This document shows positions 12,593 through 24,506 of a stretch of DNA of 64,000 nucleotides, in pieces. The notes under the pieces are model-generated. The model made no database searches and was not told where the DNA came from. It saw nothing but the letters and a program-made list of their open reading frames with translations. How positions within the stretch are numbered: the first letter of the stretch is position 1; each line of letters opens with the position of its first letter. The stretch is from Alisma plantago-aquatica (taxonomy: Eukaryota; Streptophyta; Magnoliopsida; Alismatales; Alismataceae): NCBI GenBank assembly GCA_963693085.1, contig OY856409.1, positions 522,109,803 through 522,173,802 of the forward strand, in the 5' to 3' direction. Both the position numbers and the translations under genes were made by a program.

Positions 12593-13016
12593 TGCGTTTG
12601 ATATGTGGAGAAAAAATAGATGGTGATCGGGAAGGGGACGATTATGAGGATAAAGAAATTATTTAATGTGTTGTTTGATAACATGTGTATGGTGAATGAG
12701 ATATCTTGGTAAAAAACTTAAAAAGTATTATTTGTTGCTTGGATATAGGGATGGGGAGGTCGAAATCCTTTATAAAAACATCTCACATAAGTAAGAATCC
12801 TATTTAATGTTTTTCTATGTGTCTAAATAAGTAGTGGAGAAACTTTTTTCACCATGATTTACCATACTTTTCATGGGACAAAAACATATCAAATTTCTCC
12901 ATGAAATCACCATGGAATATCTCCCATTCTATTTCACAATGGCAAACCAATAACATTTTTTATTTCTCCATCATTCACCTCACCATGATTCATCATGTAA
13001 CAAACACAACCTTAGT
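12593..13016. mobile_element. MITE-like unit 2, adjacent to unit 1
   Basis: Begins ggctgcgtttgatatgtgg and ends catgtaacaaacacaacctt, so the ends are roughly inverted (GCGTTTG versus CAAACAC). It is homologous along its length to unit 1 but clearly diverged, with many substitutions and small indels. It lies head-to-tail against unit 1, as if one MITE inserted at the edge of another or the pair arose by tandem duplication. Confidence 0.55.
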
Positions 13017-13874
13017 GCTGTCAATCATGATTTCTTTTTGCTGTAAAATGAGTGTAGAAAGATGAATATATACCAATTATAATGAAATAGAAGACATATG
13101 TGCAACAAGTCATGCGGCAGTCCCTTTTTGGTGGCAAAATTAATCCTATGAAATACTGCATCCGTAGATCTAGGGGTTATAACATTACTATGCATAACCT
13201 TTTGGTTCATTTTTGAGAAACACAATTCGATTATGTGAACTTGACTTTATTTGAAACTAAATTTTTTTTTGAGTTTTTGTTAATCTAGTCCATTTTCGAG
13301 TGTGGATGTTGATGTCCAAACTAAAATCAAACCGGGTTCCAATCGCCACACAAACACAATATAATTTGTCATTTTCTATTGCCTTTTGATTCAGTTCTTT
13401 TTGATTTAATATGGTATCTACCGCTATAGTAATTTTTCCTATTTGCTTATCTCCTATAATTAATTCTCATTGACCACAACCTATAGGAACCATGCTATCC
13501 ACTACTTTTAAGTCGGTTTATATTGGTTCGTGCACAGATCGTCGCGCTGACGACTCTATACCCCAACTTGCCTGATTTTCTAATCAGAGTTGAATTCATG
13601 CTGACGAGTTCAGATAATCAAAATTATAATAAGGGTATGCATTATTATATATCATTATAAATAAATAAAATTATAGAATTAGGGGTTAGTTATAGGTTAT
13701 ACATAATGAAATATGATATGATTCTAAGTATATCACTGTGTAAAAAAAATATAGTTCCAAGTCAATTTTGGATTGAGCTATTTTGCATCAACCCAATTAT
13801 TGTTCGACCCAAAAATATATCTTTTGGCACTATTACTTAGTCTCACCCAACTTTAAGTCCATTTGGAGCAGACT
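13017..13874. other. Gene-free spacer left of the CACTA element
   Basis: AT-rich, stop-dense DNA. The longest open frame touching it is a 66-codon minus frame at 13025-13225 without motifs. Nothing else was recognised. Confidence 0.5.
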
Positions 13875-13992
13875 CTTCTGGAGTTAGGAGTAAAAGAAAT
13901 ATAACTTGCACTACAAGAAACTGGTGTATTAACGTTCTGGAGTTAGGAGTAAAAGAAATATAACTTACACTACAAGAAACTGGTGTATTAAC
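13875..13992 (+). repeat. 59-bp tandem duplication across the left CACTA terminus
   Basis: Two copies of a 59-bp unit lie end to end, meeting at about 13933/13934. Each holds about 32 bp of flanking DNA (ttctggagttaggagtaaaa...) plus the first ~27 bp of the element (cactacaagaaactgg...). The outer terminus is at 13909 and the inner at 13968. Only the outer one is preceded by TTG, the TSD found at the other end; the inner is preceded by TTA. Confidence 0.85.
13906..13908 (+). repeat. CACTA TSD, left (TTG)
   Basis: TTG abuts the outer CACTA terminus and matches 25496-25498. A 3-bp TSD is diagnostic of this superfamily. Confidence 0.8.
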
Positions 13993-14279
13993 GTCAAAGA
14001 TTACGACAGCTTTATTATGTTGTTGTAATTGCTACACTAACAACGACAAGTAATTTTTATGGCCGCTATCGGTACATGTTTTAGCGACAATAATATTTGT
14101 CCGACGTAAAATGTACAAATTTTCCACCGTTAAAACTCATCAAAATATTTCCATCTCCATAAAAACAACCAATTCATATGAATTATATTTATTTGTACTT
14201 AAACATACTTTATTATATTATTATTAAAATTAGATGGTGGATATTTCTAACCTAACTCAAAGATCAAAACTACTTTCCG

Positions 14280-15926
14280 GCCCCTAACCCATTCATACTT
14301 TCTGCTATACTCTCCTCAATCCAGCAAATCGAGCGCAGCAGACAGGGCTAGGGCCGGCAGCCGCTAGCGCACACCTCAATCTGCCTCATTTGATTGCACG
14401 ACTCAGTCTATCGACATCGAGTACGAGCAGGCCTCCGCAGACTGTGGTGATTCTGCTCATCTTCAAGCCACCCACGACCAGCTTCAGCCCCTCAACAACC
14501 TGACAACCCCGATCGAGGACCCCCTAATCGCTGAGCCAACCCATCGATCCTCGACAGAGTTACGAAGAACTGTTCGTCGGCACACCAGGTCTCCAGTACT
14601 CCGCGGTGGAGGTCTTCTCTCTTCAGGCCACCATCCAGCCGCAGGCCCTCATCCAACCCATCGCACCCAGAGCGCCGCCCCTTTCATCACGCACTCTGCT
14701 CTGCTTCAAGTGCGTCAGCCCTTCATCGCACATCTCTGCTTTGCTCAAGTGTGGTGACCCCTCCAATCAATCCGCCTCTGCAGCTCTGCTCTAGTTCTTC
14801 TTTTACAGTGCCATTCTTCTTCTTCTTCAGTCTTCATCTCAGCTCCAAGTGCTCCAGTTCTGTGTGTTGATTGGCAGTGTGGCCGTGGGAAAAGGTAAGA
14901 CATGTCTTGCTTCTTTCTGTCTTTGGGATTTTGATTCGTTAATTGCATGTGCTTATGTCTTTATTCACATATGTAATGTGTTGATCTTGTGTTGATCATT
15001 TAGTTTTATGCAATGTTTCCAATTTGTATCTTTATTCATACACGTACCTCAGAATCGAGTTCACTGTAATGTGCTATTCGCTGTCAATGCTTGCTTATTT
15101 CTTCATATGCATATCCCAATAGTTTACTGTAATGTGCTATTCACTGTCAATGCGTGCTTCTTTCTTCATATGCGTATAAAAATTTGAGTTTCCTGTAACG
15201 GATGTCCTCTTTGCTATCTCTCCCATCTAATTAGGTTTGTTTCTGCTATCACAAAAATGTCATATGATTTGCATTGTTTGATTTAGTTGATTTCACCATG
15301 ACTACATCAAAGTCATCGACAATTAACACCTTGCAAGGTATAAATAGAACATTATTAAATAATAGATGGAATCATGTGTAACCAATAGTTGGCGTAGGTG
15401 GCTTCCATAAATGAAAATTTGTTAGTCTTGTTATATTATTTTAAAATGCACATTGTAGATTTACTTTTGGTTCAGATTAGTACTTTATTTTGTTAATCAA
15501 TTTTTTTATTTACTGAACCGCAATAACCGCTCTAATTAGCTTTTGTTATTGGTTAAAATATGTAAAAGTAAATTAATCATTCAACCGAATTGTATATCCA
15601 TAGACCCACATAGTATACCCACATGATATGCGGGTCCAAGTAATGCATGTCTGGTTTTAAGTAATGTGGGTCTAGACTCGTACCAATACCCGCTAAACTA
15701 AACATATATGGTTCTGGATAGGTCATACCCACACAGTACCTGCATTGTTTATAACCTAACTAAAATGTAGATGAATTAAGCCTTGAGTTACATCCGAAAT
15801 AACTGATGCAAACAACAAATATTTTATTTGAAGAAGTGCGTGGTTTTTAAACAATAGACAATGGACTACAATAACTTTAAATTTATATATTGTATTTAAT
15901 AAAACTCTTGTATTTTTGTGTAGAAA
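14280..15926 (+). promoter_or_regulatory. CACTA transposase leader: GC-rich 5' exon and 5'-UTR intron (inferred)
   Basis: A GC-rich island at about 14280-14890 stands out from its AT-rich surroundings and lies between the subterminal repeats and the transposase start. It ends in a good splice donor (AAAG|GTAAGA near 14895). A candidate acceptor (TTTTGTGTAG|AAA) lies at about 15923, directly before the transposase ATG at 15927. I infer an untranslated first exon and a ~1-kb leader intron. The 62-codon open frame at 14606-14794 inside the island has no motif and is treated as leader. Confidence 0.5.
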
Positions 15927-18900
15927 ATGGCACCAAATAAGCAATGGATTAGACTAGTTGATGACCGACTCAATGATCCAACATATGGATTTGGTGTTCA
16001 AGAGTTTCTAAGTTATGCATGTCAAAGAATTGGCCTAAATGAAATTAGATGCCCATGTGTTCATTGTGTTAATGCTGTGTCTATGGATCGTGATTTGGTC
16101 AAAACACACCTAATGGTGTATGGTTTCATGAGGAGTTATACCTTTTGGTATCATCATGGTGAGATGGGGCATGAAATTGAATCTGATTTAGATGTTGAAA
16201 GTAGTGAGAATGAACAAGACAGTGAGAATGACGATGAAATGTTAGAGCTTCTTGAAGATATGCATCCAAGCCATATTAATATTAAGGGAAATGTTGAGGA
16301 TATATGATATTTTGACCATGATAATTTTGAAGAGGAACCTAATTGCGAGGCTCAAAAGTTTATTAGGTTGCTAAATGACCTCAAACAACCTTATGCAGGC
16401 TCAAAGGGTTCGAAGTTGTCTGCTTTAGTCAAGTTGCTTCACATCAAGAGTCTTGGGAGATGGAGTAATCGGTCTTTTACAATGCTACTTGAATTGTTGA
16501 AAGATGAATTATTTCCAAAAGACTCAACTTTGCCCACTTCTTATTATGAAGCAAAGAAGACAATCAAAGATCTTGGTTGCTCATATGACAAGATTGATGC
16601 ATGCATAAATAATTGTATGTTGTTTTGGAAGGAAGACCACGGTCTTGATAATTGTAAAATTTGCAATACTTCTAGATGGAAACATGACAAGTGTAGTGGG
16701 GTGGAGAAAGTAAAAGTGAATGGCAAAAAATACCAAATTTTTTTCTGCGTTACTTTCCACTCATTCCTCGGCTTCAAATGTTGTTTATGTCTACAAAAAC
16801 ATCTGCACTTATGAGGCGACATCATGATAATGGTGATAGTGGTGATATGCGACATCCGACTGATTCATTGGCATGGAAGAGATTCACTGAATTAAATGAA
16901 AATTTTGCTGCTGAGAGCAGAAATGTTAGATTGGGACTAGCTAGTGATGGTTTTCAACCATTCAATAATTCTAGACCATCATATAGCATTTGGCAAGTTA
17001 TTCTTATTCCTTATAATTTGCCTCCTTGGATGATCATGAAGCAACCCAATTTGATTTTGTCTATGCTCATTCCTAGTCCTAGTGGTCCCAGTGATGCTAT
17101 TGATGTTTATTTGCAACCTCTAATAGATGAATTGCTAGAGTTGTGGAATAATGGAATACAAACATTTGATGCAACTATGTGCCAAAATTTTAATATTCAT
17201 GCAGCTCTTATGTGGACGATCAATGATTTTCCTGCATATGGGATTTTATCTGGATGGAGCACTAAGGGAAAACTTGCTTGCCCATGTTTCCATAAGGGTA
17301 CCCATTCCACTCATTTAGCTAATGGTGGAAAACAATGTTTCATGGGTCATAGACGATATTTGCCTATGAATCACAAGTGGAGAAAAAATAAATCTAAATT
17401 TGATGGCACTATTGAGAATGGCACACCAATGCCACCATTAACTGGTGATGATATACTTAACCAAGTCGACAATCTTGAGGGAAATCCTTTAAGTAAAGAT
17501 TCTAAAAAGACATCTCACAAGAGTAGGGGGGACAATTGGAATAAGAAAAACATTTTCTTCAAACTTCCATACTGGAAAAATCTTTTGATACGACATACTT
17601 TAGATGTGATGCATATAGAGAAAAACATATGTGATAGTATTCTTGCAACTATTCTGAATGTTAAGAATAAGACAAAGGACAATTGCAAATCTTGTCTTGA
17701 TTTGCAAGCTATGAAAATTAGACTAGAATTGCACCCTGTAACAAGAGAGGGGAAAATAGTTTTACCAGATGCATCATTTGTACTATCTCGAGATGGAAAG
17801 AAGAAGTTTTGTAGATTTTTGAAAGATTTAAAGGTCCCAGATGGCTATTCCTCAAACATTTCACAATGTGTTAACATGAAAGAGACTAAACTTTCCGGAT
17901 TAAAAAGTCATGACCATCATGTTCTATTGCACCACATACTTCCACTTGCACTACGTGGTCTTCTTCCTAAGGTTGTTGATGAGCCAATTCTTGAGTTGTC
18001 TCGATTTTTTAAGGTATTGGGATCTAAGTGCTTAAATATGAGGGAGTTGAAGCAAATTGAAGCTCAAATTCCAGTTACTCTTTGTAAGTTAGAGCAGATA
18101 TTTCCACCATCATTTTTTGATGTGATGTTGCATCTTCCTATTCATTTGGCACATGAGGCTATGCTATGTGGACCTGTTCATGGGCACTGGATGTATCCTA
18201 TAGAGAGAAATTTGTATACCTTAAAATCATATATCCGCAACAGGGCCCTCCCAGAGGGTTCCATAGTAGAAGGATACATAACAGAAGAATGTATGAATCT
18301 TTGTTCAAGATATTTGCATAAAGTGGAGACAAAGTTCAATCACCCAGATCGAAATTATGAAGATAATGTCAAGGAAAATTCAGTTTTATCTACTTTTGCA
18401 TACAAGGGAAGAGGATTAGGTTGTGGAAAAACAAGAGACCTTGATGCACTTGAATTGGAGCAAGCTCATATATACATTCTTAATAATTGTGAAGAAGTTG
18501 AACCTTTCATTGAGTAAGTGATTTCCTACAAATTATTATATGTCATTTATTTATAACTTTTAGTAAGACTATATATAATTGATCTAATATTTAAATGATT
18601 TAACGTAGGGAATACTATCAAATTCAGGGGGTAAATGCAGAACAAATATCTTATAAGGAATTAAATGACAATTTCATTGAGTGGTTAAAGACAAAGGTAA
18701 GTTGTCTATTCTCTCAATATGGAAATATATATATACAATTGTTTATATGTTTCTAATTTCACCATTATAATTTACATAGGTTGCAGATCAATTTGAGAAT
18801 GATAAAAGCAAAAAAAATAGAAGAGTTGCTTTCATTATCAAGGGGTCCATCTAAATCTGTGACATGTTTTTATGGTTATGTGGTGAATGGATATCGATTT

Positions 18901-19317
18901 CATACTAGGTCTCATGAGGAAAAATTGAGGTCACAATGTAGTGGAGTGGTTGTGGGAGGTGGTGATGATAGTGGCGAAGTTATGGATTATTTTGGAAAAT
19001 TGACCGAGATTATAGAAATGCAATACTTGGGTGATAACCGAGTAACATTATTTCAGTGTGATTGGTTTGATGTTTGTGACAAAGTGAAAGGATTAAAGAT
19101 TGATGAGTATGATTTTACAAGTATTGATTGCAAACACATTTAGAAAACTACTAAGCCATATGTATTATCCACTCAAGCATATCAAGTGTTTTATGTCAAT
19201 GATCACAATAACAAGGGATGGCATGTGGTGATAAAGGTTGAGCCACGTGATAAATTTAAGCTAGTTGATGCAGATGAAGCATCAGAAGTTCCTATTGATA
19301 TTTGTGATGATGTTTAG
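15927..19317 (+). pseudogene. CACTA TNP2-type transposase, decayed
   Basis: Starts MAPNKQWIRLVDDRL. Domains in order: a transposase-associated N-terminus (IRCPCVHCVN, HLMVYGFMRSYTFWYHHGE), Transposase_21/tnp2 core (SLGRWSNRSFTMLLELL, CMLFWKEDHGLDNCKIC, LRYFPLIPRLQMLFMS, VRLGLASDGFQPF, VILIPYNLPPWM, DFPAYGILSGWSTKGKLACP), DUF4218 (about 17890-18320; HDHHVLLHHILPLALRGLLP, GPVHGHWMYPIER) and a DUF4216-like end (YGYVVNGYRFHTRSHEE, QAYQVFYVNDHNNKGWHV). Introns are inferred at 18514-18608 (GTAAGT...GTAG) and 18697-18779. Lesions: in-frame TGA at 16305-16307, a frameshift at the T run near 16738-16744, a probable frameshift at the A run near 18810-18817, and in-frame TAG at 19141-19143. The rest is well preserved, so inactivation looks fairly recent. 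This class of enzyme binds and cuts the CACTA ends. Confidence 0.9.
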
Positions 19318-19562
19318 AAGATTTATTTTTCATTTAATTTGTTGTAGTGATGCCACTAGAAAAGATTATATGTTTTATATCATGTCATGGCATTTTTAGC
19401 CTAATTTTATATAAAGTTATTGACTATGACATTTGGTCTTTTACTTTATGCAATCAAGTGTTGTTATGTAAACATGTGTAATAATTGTCATTTTTATTGG
19501 TTTGATCAACTACATTTATTGATAGTTGATCTTCTAATTATTGTCCTTGGTAGTACAGGACA

Positions 19563-21913
19563 ATGTCTACAAGAGGATAAAAAAATGAGAAGGATCCTAA
19601 TAAGTCTAGGTCTAAGAATTATCTCTTGCCACAACAACTAATTGTAATTGGAAAAAGACGTGTTCATGGATTGGCACTTAAAAGTACTTTACCAAATCTC
19701 AAAGGAGATAATATCCATGGCATGGATGGGTATTGAGATAGTAATTTATTGGATTTAACTATTGGGAAAAAGTCTTTCTCTTCCAAAAAAAGTTCTTCTC
19801 TTCCACAAACATGGAATAATTCTACCTCCAAAAATGTTCCATCTCCACCAATGAAGAGTCTCCTCCACCAATTAGAAATGTTGCTCCGCCAATTAGAAAT
19901 GTTGCTCCGCCAATTCAACATGATCCTCCACCAATCGAATCAGGTCATGTACCTCTTGAAGAATCTCCCAATCAACATGGCATGGCTGCTGAACTGATTT
20001 CCACACATTCTATTGGTGAGATATCAACATGTAAGACCCCTTCTAGTTGTTGCTGATTTTCATTAGTTTGAAATATTAACATGCTCCGCCAATTCAACAT
20101 GATCCTCCACCAATAGAATCAGGTCATGTACCTCTTGAAGAATCTCCCAATCAACATGGCATGGCTGCTGAACCGATTTCCACACATTCTATTGGTGAGA
20201 TATCAACATGTAAGACCCCTTCTAGTTGTTGCTGATTTGCATTAGTTTGAAATATTAACATGCTCTGCCAATTCAACATGATCCTCCACCAATTGAATCG
20301 GGTCATGTACCTCTTGAAGAATCTCCCAATCAACATGGCATGGCTGCTGAACTAAATTCCACACATTCTATTGGTGAGATATCAACATGTAAGACCCCTT
20401 CTAGTTGTTGCTGATTTGCATTAATTTGAAATATTAACATGCACCAATTAAGTTGCATGTTCTCCTAGTGTATACACAACTGATTTCCCAATATATTTTG
20501 TTATTTAGTATCTTGTTTCTTTTTCTACTTTATGATAGGTAATGTCTTTGAAAAGGTAGTGAGGCGTCGAGGAAGTAACAAATGTAAAAAGGTTGCTAGA
20601 CTTAAAGAAGGAAGCAAGATAGATATCACATTTTATCAAGGTCGGTCAGTTGGGAAAAACCATAAGGTATGGAGTAGACACTTGGGAAGAATTATTTGTG
20701 ATCGCAACATTTGCCCATTGAAGGTTCATTCATGGAATGATATCACTGAAAGACAAAAGGGTCACATGTGGGCAACAACTGTGGTGAGTGGGATCCATTC
20801 ATTTTATATTTATCTAAATTCTTAAATGTTCACAAGATAATAACATCCTTAATGCATATTTTGTTGTATAGGATAAATTTTCTAACAACAACATGGATGA
20901 TTTTAAAAGCCATACAATAAAACATATGAAAGAGTTATGGGTGAAATGGAGGGCATCAATGCATCATACCGTGAAAGGGCTAGACATGAAGCACCAATTA
21001 TTGAAGAAGCCTATGGAAATTCAAGTTGATGGTGATTGGGAATGGCTTGTAAAGGAAGTTTTTCACAGTGAAAAGTTTATGGTAATCTCATGAGTAATCA
21101 TTTTCACACTGGTACAAGTTACTTGAACTTATGATTGTGATTTCTTAATCATATTTGTTTTATTAATAAAAATGCAGGCCTTGAGTAAGAGAAACTCTAA
21201 GAATAGAGAAGTATTGAACAAGAAACTACTTCATCGCACATGCAGCATGCCTCTTAGAGAAATTTCATGGCAGAAGGTTGTTTAAATATATCTTCAGTAC
21301 AACCTTCATTCTTCTTATTTACACAACTTATTTTGGTAATGTTATATGGGGGGAAGATGGGAATGCACCTAACTTTGGAACAATATATTTTGAGAGCCAC
21401 AAGAAAGGTGATACATTAGCTAACATGGAGGTATCCCAAGTTCATGTAAGTATACTAACATGCATGGTCATGTCACTATTTGTATATTTACACTACATTA
21501 ATTACTTTCTCTTATAGGAAAAAATTGTTAGCATCCAACAAGCTGAGCCATCCCTTCATCATGTAGAGGTTGTAGAAAAAGTATATGGAGAACCACAAAC
21601 AAGAAAATACATATCAGGTTATGGTGGAGGAGTGAAGCCTAGAGATGTAAGAGGACCATACAAAACAAAGAATTCCCTATTGGATGAGCTAAAATCAAAG
21701 GAGAAAGCATTGAAAGATAAAGAGGAAGCTTTTAATGTGCAAGAGAAAGCCTTGAAAGAAAGTGAAGTTGAAAAGTGTGCAACACAAAGTCGTTTGAGCA
21801 AAGTGGAAAATCTACTAGAGATGATAGTCAAAAATCCAAAATTTCAGCAACTTGTGCAATTTGAAGAGGATGTTGATGGTTTAGTTGGTTCTCCATCTAT
21901 ATCTGAAGACTAG
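19563..21913 (+). pseudogene. CACTA second gene with Transposase_24-type domain
   Basis: A multi-exon sense gene beginning near ATG 19563 (MSTRG, then TAA in frame, so either damaged or starting elsewhere). A proline-rich segment at about 19850-20440 precedes exons at about 20539-20780 (EGSKIDITFYQGRSVGKNHK, VWSRHLGRIICDRNICPLKV), 20872-21080 (MKELWVKWRASMHHT, WEWLVKEVFHSEKFM), 21179-21445 (SKRNSKNREVLNKKLLHRT, GTIYFESHKKGDTLANME) and 21519-21913. The last exon encodes a charged, probably coiled-coil C-terminus (SKEKALKDKEEAFNVQEKAL) ending in SPSISED. Most junctions have GT and AG in place. The WVKWR...HKKGDTLAN pattern matches plant Transposase_24 (Ptta/En/Spm) proteins, which accompany the TNP2-type transposase. 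The proline-rich exon count is altered by a tandem repeat. Confidence 0.78.
19903..20439 (+). repeat. Three tandem copies of a 179-bp exon-intron unit
   Basis: Copies start at about 19903, 20082 and 20261, a period of 179 bp, with only a few mismatches. Each holds coding sequence for a proline-rich stretch (HDPPPIESGHVPLEESPNQH), a candidate donor (aacat|gtaaga) and then intron-like DNA. Repeating a whole exon plus intron leaves splice sites in every copy, so the protein could gain or lose units through splicing. It is preceded by shorter repeats of gaaatgttgctccgccaatt near 19870-19910. Confidence 0.88.
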
Positions 21914-22051
21914 TTTAAATTAGGTACAAGGTTAATTTCATTTATGAGATGAATATTAGAAATTGTTATGTAGTTTATGCTATAATTTTATCTTTTTCTT
22001 ATTCTAATTTGTTCCTCAGAAATGGAAGGAGAAGATTTTGGGTAGCATTGG

Positions 22052-22052
<1 letters not shown>

Positions 22053-22137
<85 letters not shown>
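22053..22137. repeat. (AC)n(AT)n microsatellite
   Basis: About 28 bp of AC repeat followed by about 54 bp of AT repeat, inside the CACTA element after the second gene. Open frames across it (Thr-His and Tyr-Ile runs) are artefacts. Confidence 0.97.
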
Positions 22138-22139
<2 letters not shown>

Positions 22140-23200
22140 AGGTGGCATTGATATAAATTTTCTAATTCACAATTGTAGGTGATGATGCAAGTGATCCAAT
22201 GACAAGTCAACTAGAGAATGAGTCCAATGGTTTTGTTTGGATGGAACAAAAATTAAAACCTTTTTTTGTAGTTACTTTCACCTGAAAGTGGAGTACACAC
22301 ATTTTAATGTTACCCATCCAACATCATTATTCCTCTAGAAATTTTGTAATTATACTTGATTATTTTTGGTGAACTACCGAAACACAGGAAAAATGAGATG
22401 TATTAACATACAAATCTTCAATAGGTAATTCGGTTGATTCTGATTTTAATTGAGTATGCTGCATATTAATGTATATAGGATGTTCAGAAGTGACATATCC
22501 ATATATTCAACATCATTTTCATATCACATCCATATGAGGTAATTGTGATAGGTTCCATCTTTTTTTCCAATCATGTATCTAAATCTAATATGTATCTTTC
22601 TTTTGGAATAGCCTTTCTTCTTCATGTTGAGCATGAATGTTGCATTACATCCCATGCCATTTTGATTTGAACTTGACTTATAATTGGGAGTGTTTTATTT
22701 GTCCAAAAAAATTCGGATTATATTGTTCTCTCTATTTTCAGTTTTTTCTTAGTCCAAAGCCAAGCAGTACACTTTGATCTATGCTCGAGATGTATTAAAG
22801 GATCTTACACTAGCGGAATGATGATCTGTTACAGCCAGATTTCCTAGGGATATGGGCAACTATTGAGCCTTCTTTTTTAGAATATACTCGTGGATAAAAT
22901 GCATCCCCGGGTTTGAAATTCATTCATGCAACATTTATTAATGTTGCTGAATGTGAGGATGCTCTAATGAAATTTGCAATTATTATTGAAAGAAACTAAT
23001 GAACATTCTTTGTTACAACATACTCGTGGATGAAATTTCACAAGGTTCGTTCTTTCACTTAATTTATTTTGATATCAATAATTCTTTATGCAGGTTATGC
23101 TCTTTTATTGTCCTCATCTTCATATGTTTTGCTCTAAATTCAGGTTATTCAAATTAATGAGTTCGATTTGCACAATATTGATATCTTGGGAGAGATGTAC
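22138..23200. other. CACTA 3' non-coding region
   Basis: No gene is seen between the second transposon gene and the repeats near 23.2 kb. The DNA is AT-rich, with no motif-bearing open frame. Confidence 0.55.
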
Positions 23201-23204
23201 ATTC

Positions 23205-23360
23205 CCACTCTGTTATGATGGTGATTGGTATTCAGATTATATATTACACTCTATCATGGGATTTAGCTATAAATGGTTTTCTTCTTCCACTTATTCTTCT
23301 CTACGAGTGTCTCATTGTCTTTGGTTCAAAAGGTAAGTACTCTTTTCTTACTCATTAAAA
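23205..23360 (+). repeat. Direct repeat, copy 1 (pairs with 24005-24195)
   Basis: The block from gatggtgattggtattcagat through the ggatttagctataaatggtt segment to aaaggtaagtactctttt recurs about 795 bp downstream with few mismatches. Copy 2 has a ~20-bp insertion (atcaagataaaccaaatatg) near its end. Both copies end in an aaag|gtaagt donor-like site and may be remnants of duplicated exons of the element. Confidence 0.85.
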
Positions 23361-23799
23361 TATACAACTGTGAGTACTCGTTGTATCGGTATAAGCCATT
23401 GATATCCGTTGCACATGCAGAAAATGCATTCGTTGCACATCTGAAGTTATATGTTTGTTGCACATTCAGTGATATGTGCCCCTAATATATCATTTTTTTG
23501 CAGGTACATAATTTTATATATGTGATGATGATTTCTATTCATATGATATGTGCACACTCATTATGGAAAGAGCTATATATTATTTTCTTCTCGATTCATT
23601 CTTAGGTTAACACAGTAAATTCTTTGATGCAAGAAAAGAATGTCACATCCATTAAAAGACTGAGTGGAGTCTTGTATTGAAACACTTCTTGGAAACCCCT
23701 CCCTATCCCCTAAACGTCTAAAGACTCTAAACGCATGTCGTTTTGTTTTTCAACGCACAATGTATATGTTGTTTTGGTTTTCGAGTGAGCATATTGAAA

Positions 23800-23962
23800 A
23801 TATGCCCCGTTGCACATGCGGAAAATGTGTCCGTTGCACATCTGGAGATATATGTCCATTGCACATGCGGAAAATGTGTCCGTTTGCACATCCGGAGATA
23901 TGTGTCCGTTGCACATTCGGCTTTATGTGTCCGACGCACATCCGGAGATATGTGCATTCCAT
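23800..23962. repeat. Tandem GTTGCACAT-GGAGATATGTGTCC array
   Basis: About six units of roughly 25-29 bp alternate between gttgcacatgcggaaaatgtg and gttgcacatccggagatatgtg forms, with more degenerate members at about 23405-23480. All three forward frames stay fairly open and give Cys/His-rich peptides, a by-product of the repeat rather than a gene. It lies between the two long direct repeats inside the CACTA element. Confidence 0.85.
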
Positions 23963-24004
23963 GAATTGTGTTTTTAATACTTAAAATCTCTTTTGTAGGT
24001 TTCA

Positions 24005-24195
24005 TTTATGGTGATGATGATTGGTATTCAGATTATATATTACACTCTATTATGGGATTTAGCTATAAATGGTTTTCTTCTTCTACTTATTCTTCACTAC
24101 AAGTGTCTCATTGTCTTTGGATCAAGATAAACCAAATATGTGCAATCAAAAGGTAAGTACTCTTTTCTTACTCATTAAAATATACAACTGTGAGT
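24005..24195 (+). repeat. Direct repeat, copy 2
   Basis: Second copy of the block at 23205-23360, again ending in aaaggtaagtactcttttct and followed by the same cattaaaatatacaactgtg sequence. The duplication flanks the GCACAT tandem array. Confidence 0.85.
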
Positions 24196-24466
24196 ACTTA
24201 TTCTTTTTTTCCTATCAGAATTGATATAAATTTAGTATTTTAACATTATAATAATCTATGTTGAATACACTTAGCTGCACGTATCAATTGTCTACACTAT
24301 ATAATTTTTTAGTCTCATCTTTAGTTGTTTAGAACATAGCTGTCTAAATCATAAGATATTGGACCTTATAATTAAATAAGTGCATTGAACAATTCTTTAA
24401 AACACGACCAACAATTAAGAAAGCGGCCAGTGCGGCCGCTTCCTACACGAATTGATGTCTGCTCAG

Positions 24467-24506
<40 letters not shown>

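Noticed and set aside
22016..22210. Open frames with Tyr-Ile or Cys-Val runs
   Set aside because: Translation of the (AC)n(AT)n microsatellite.
23800..23962. Possible CRISPR-like array
   Set aside because: Units are contiguous and variable, with no unique spacers, and the DNA is plant nuclear.
23664..24005. Cys/His-rich overlapping open frames resembling zinc-finger repeats
   Set aside because: All forward and reverse frames are open because the DNA is a ~27-bp tandem repeat; spacing of Cys and His does not fit a known finger.
24421..24441. Perfect aagcggcc...ggccgctt inverted repeat
   Set aside because: Only 8-bp arms, a single occurrence, and no neighbouring structure, so chance is a sufficient explanation.
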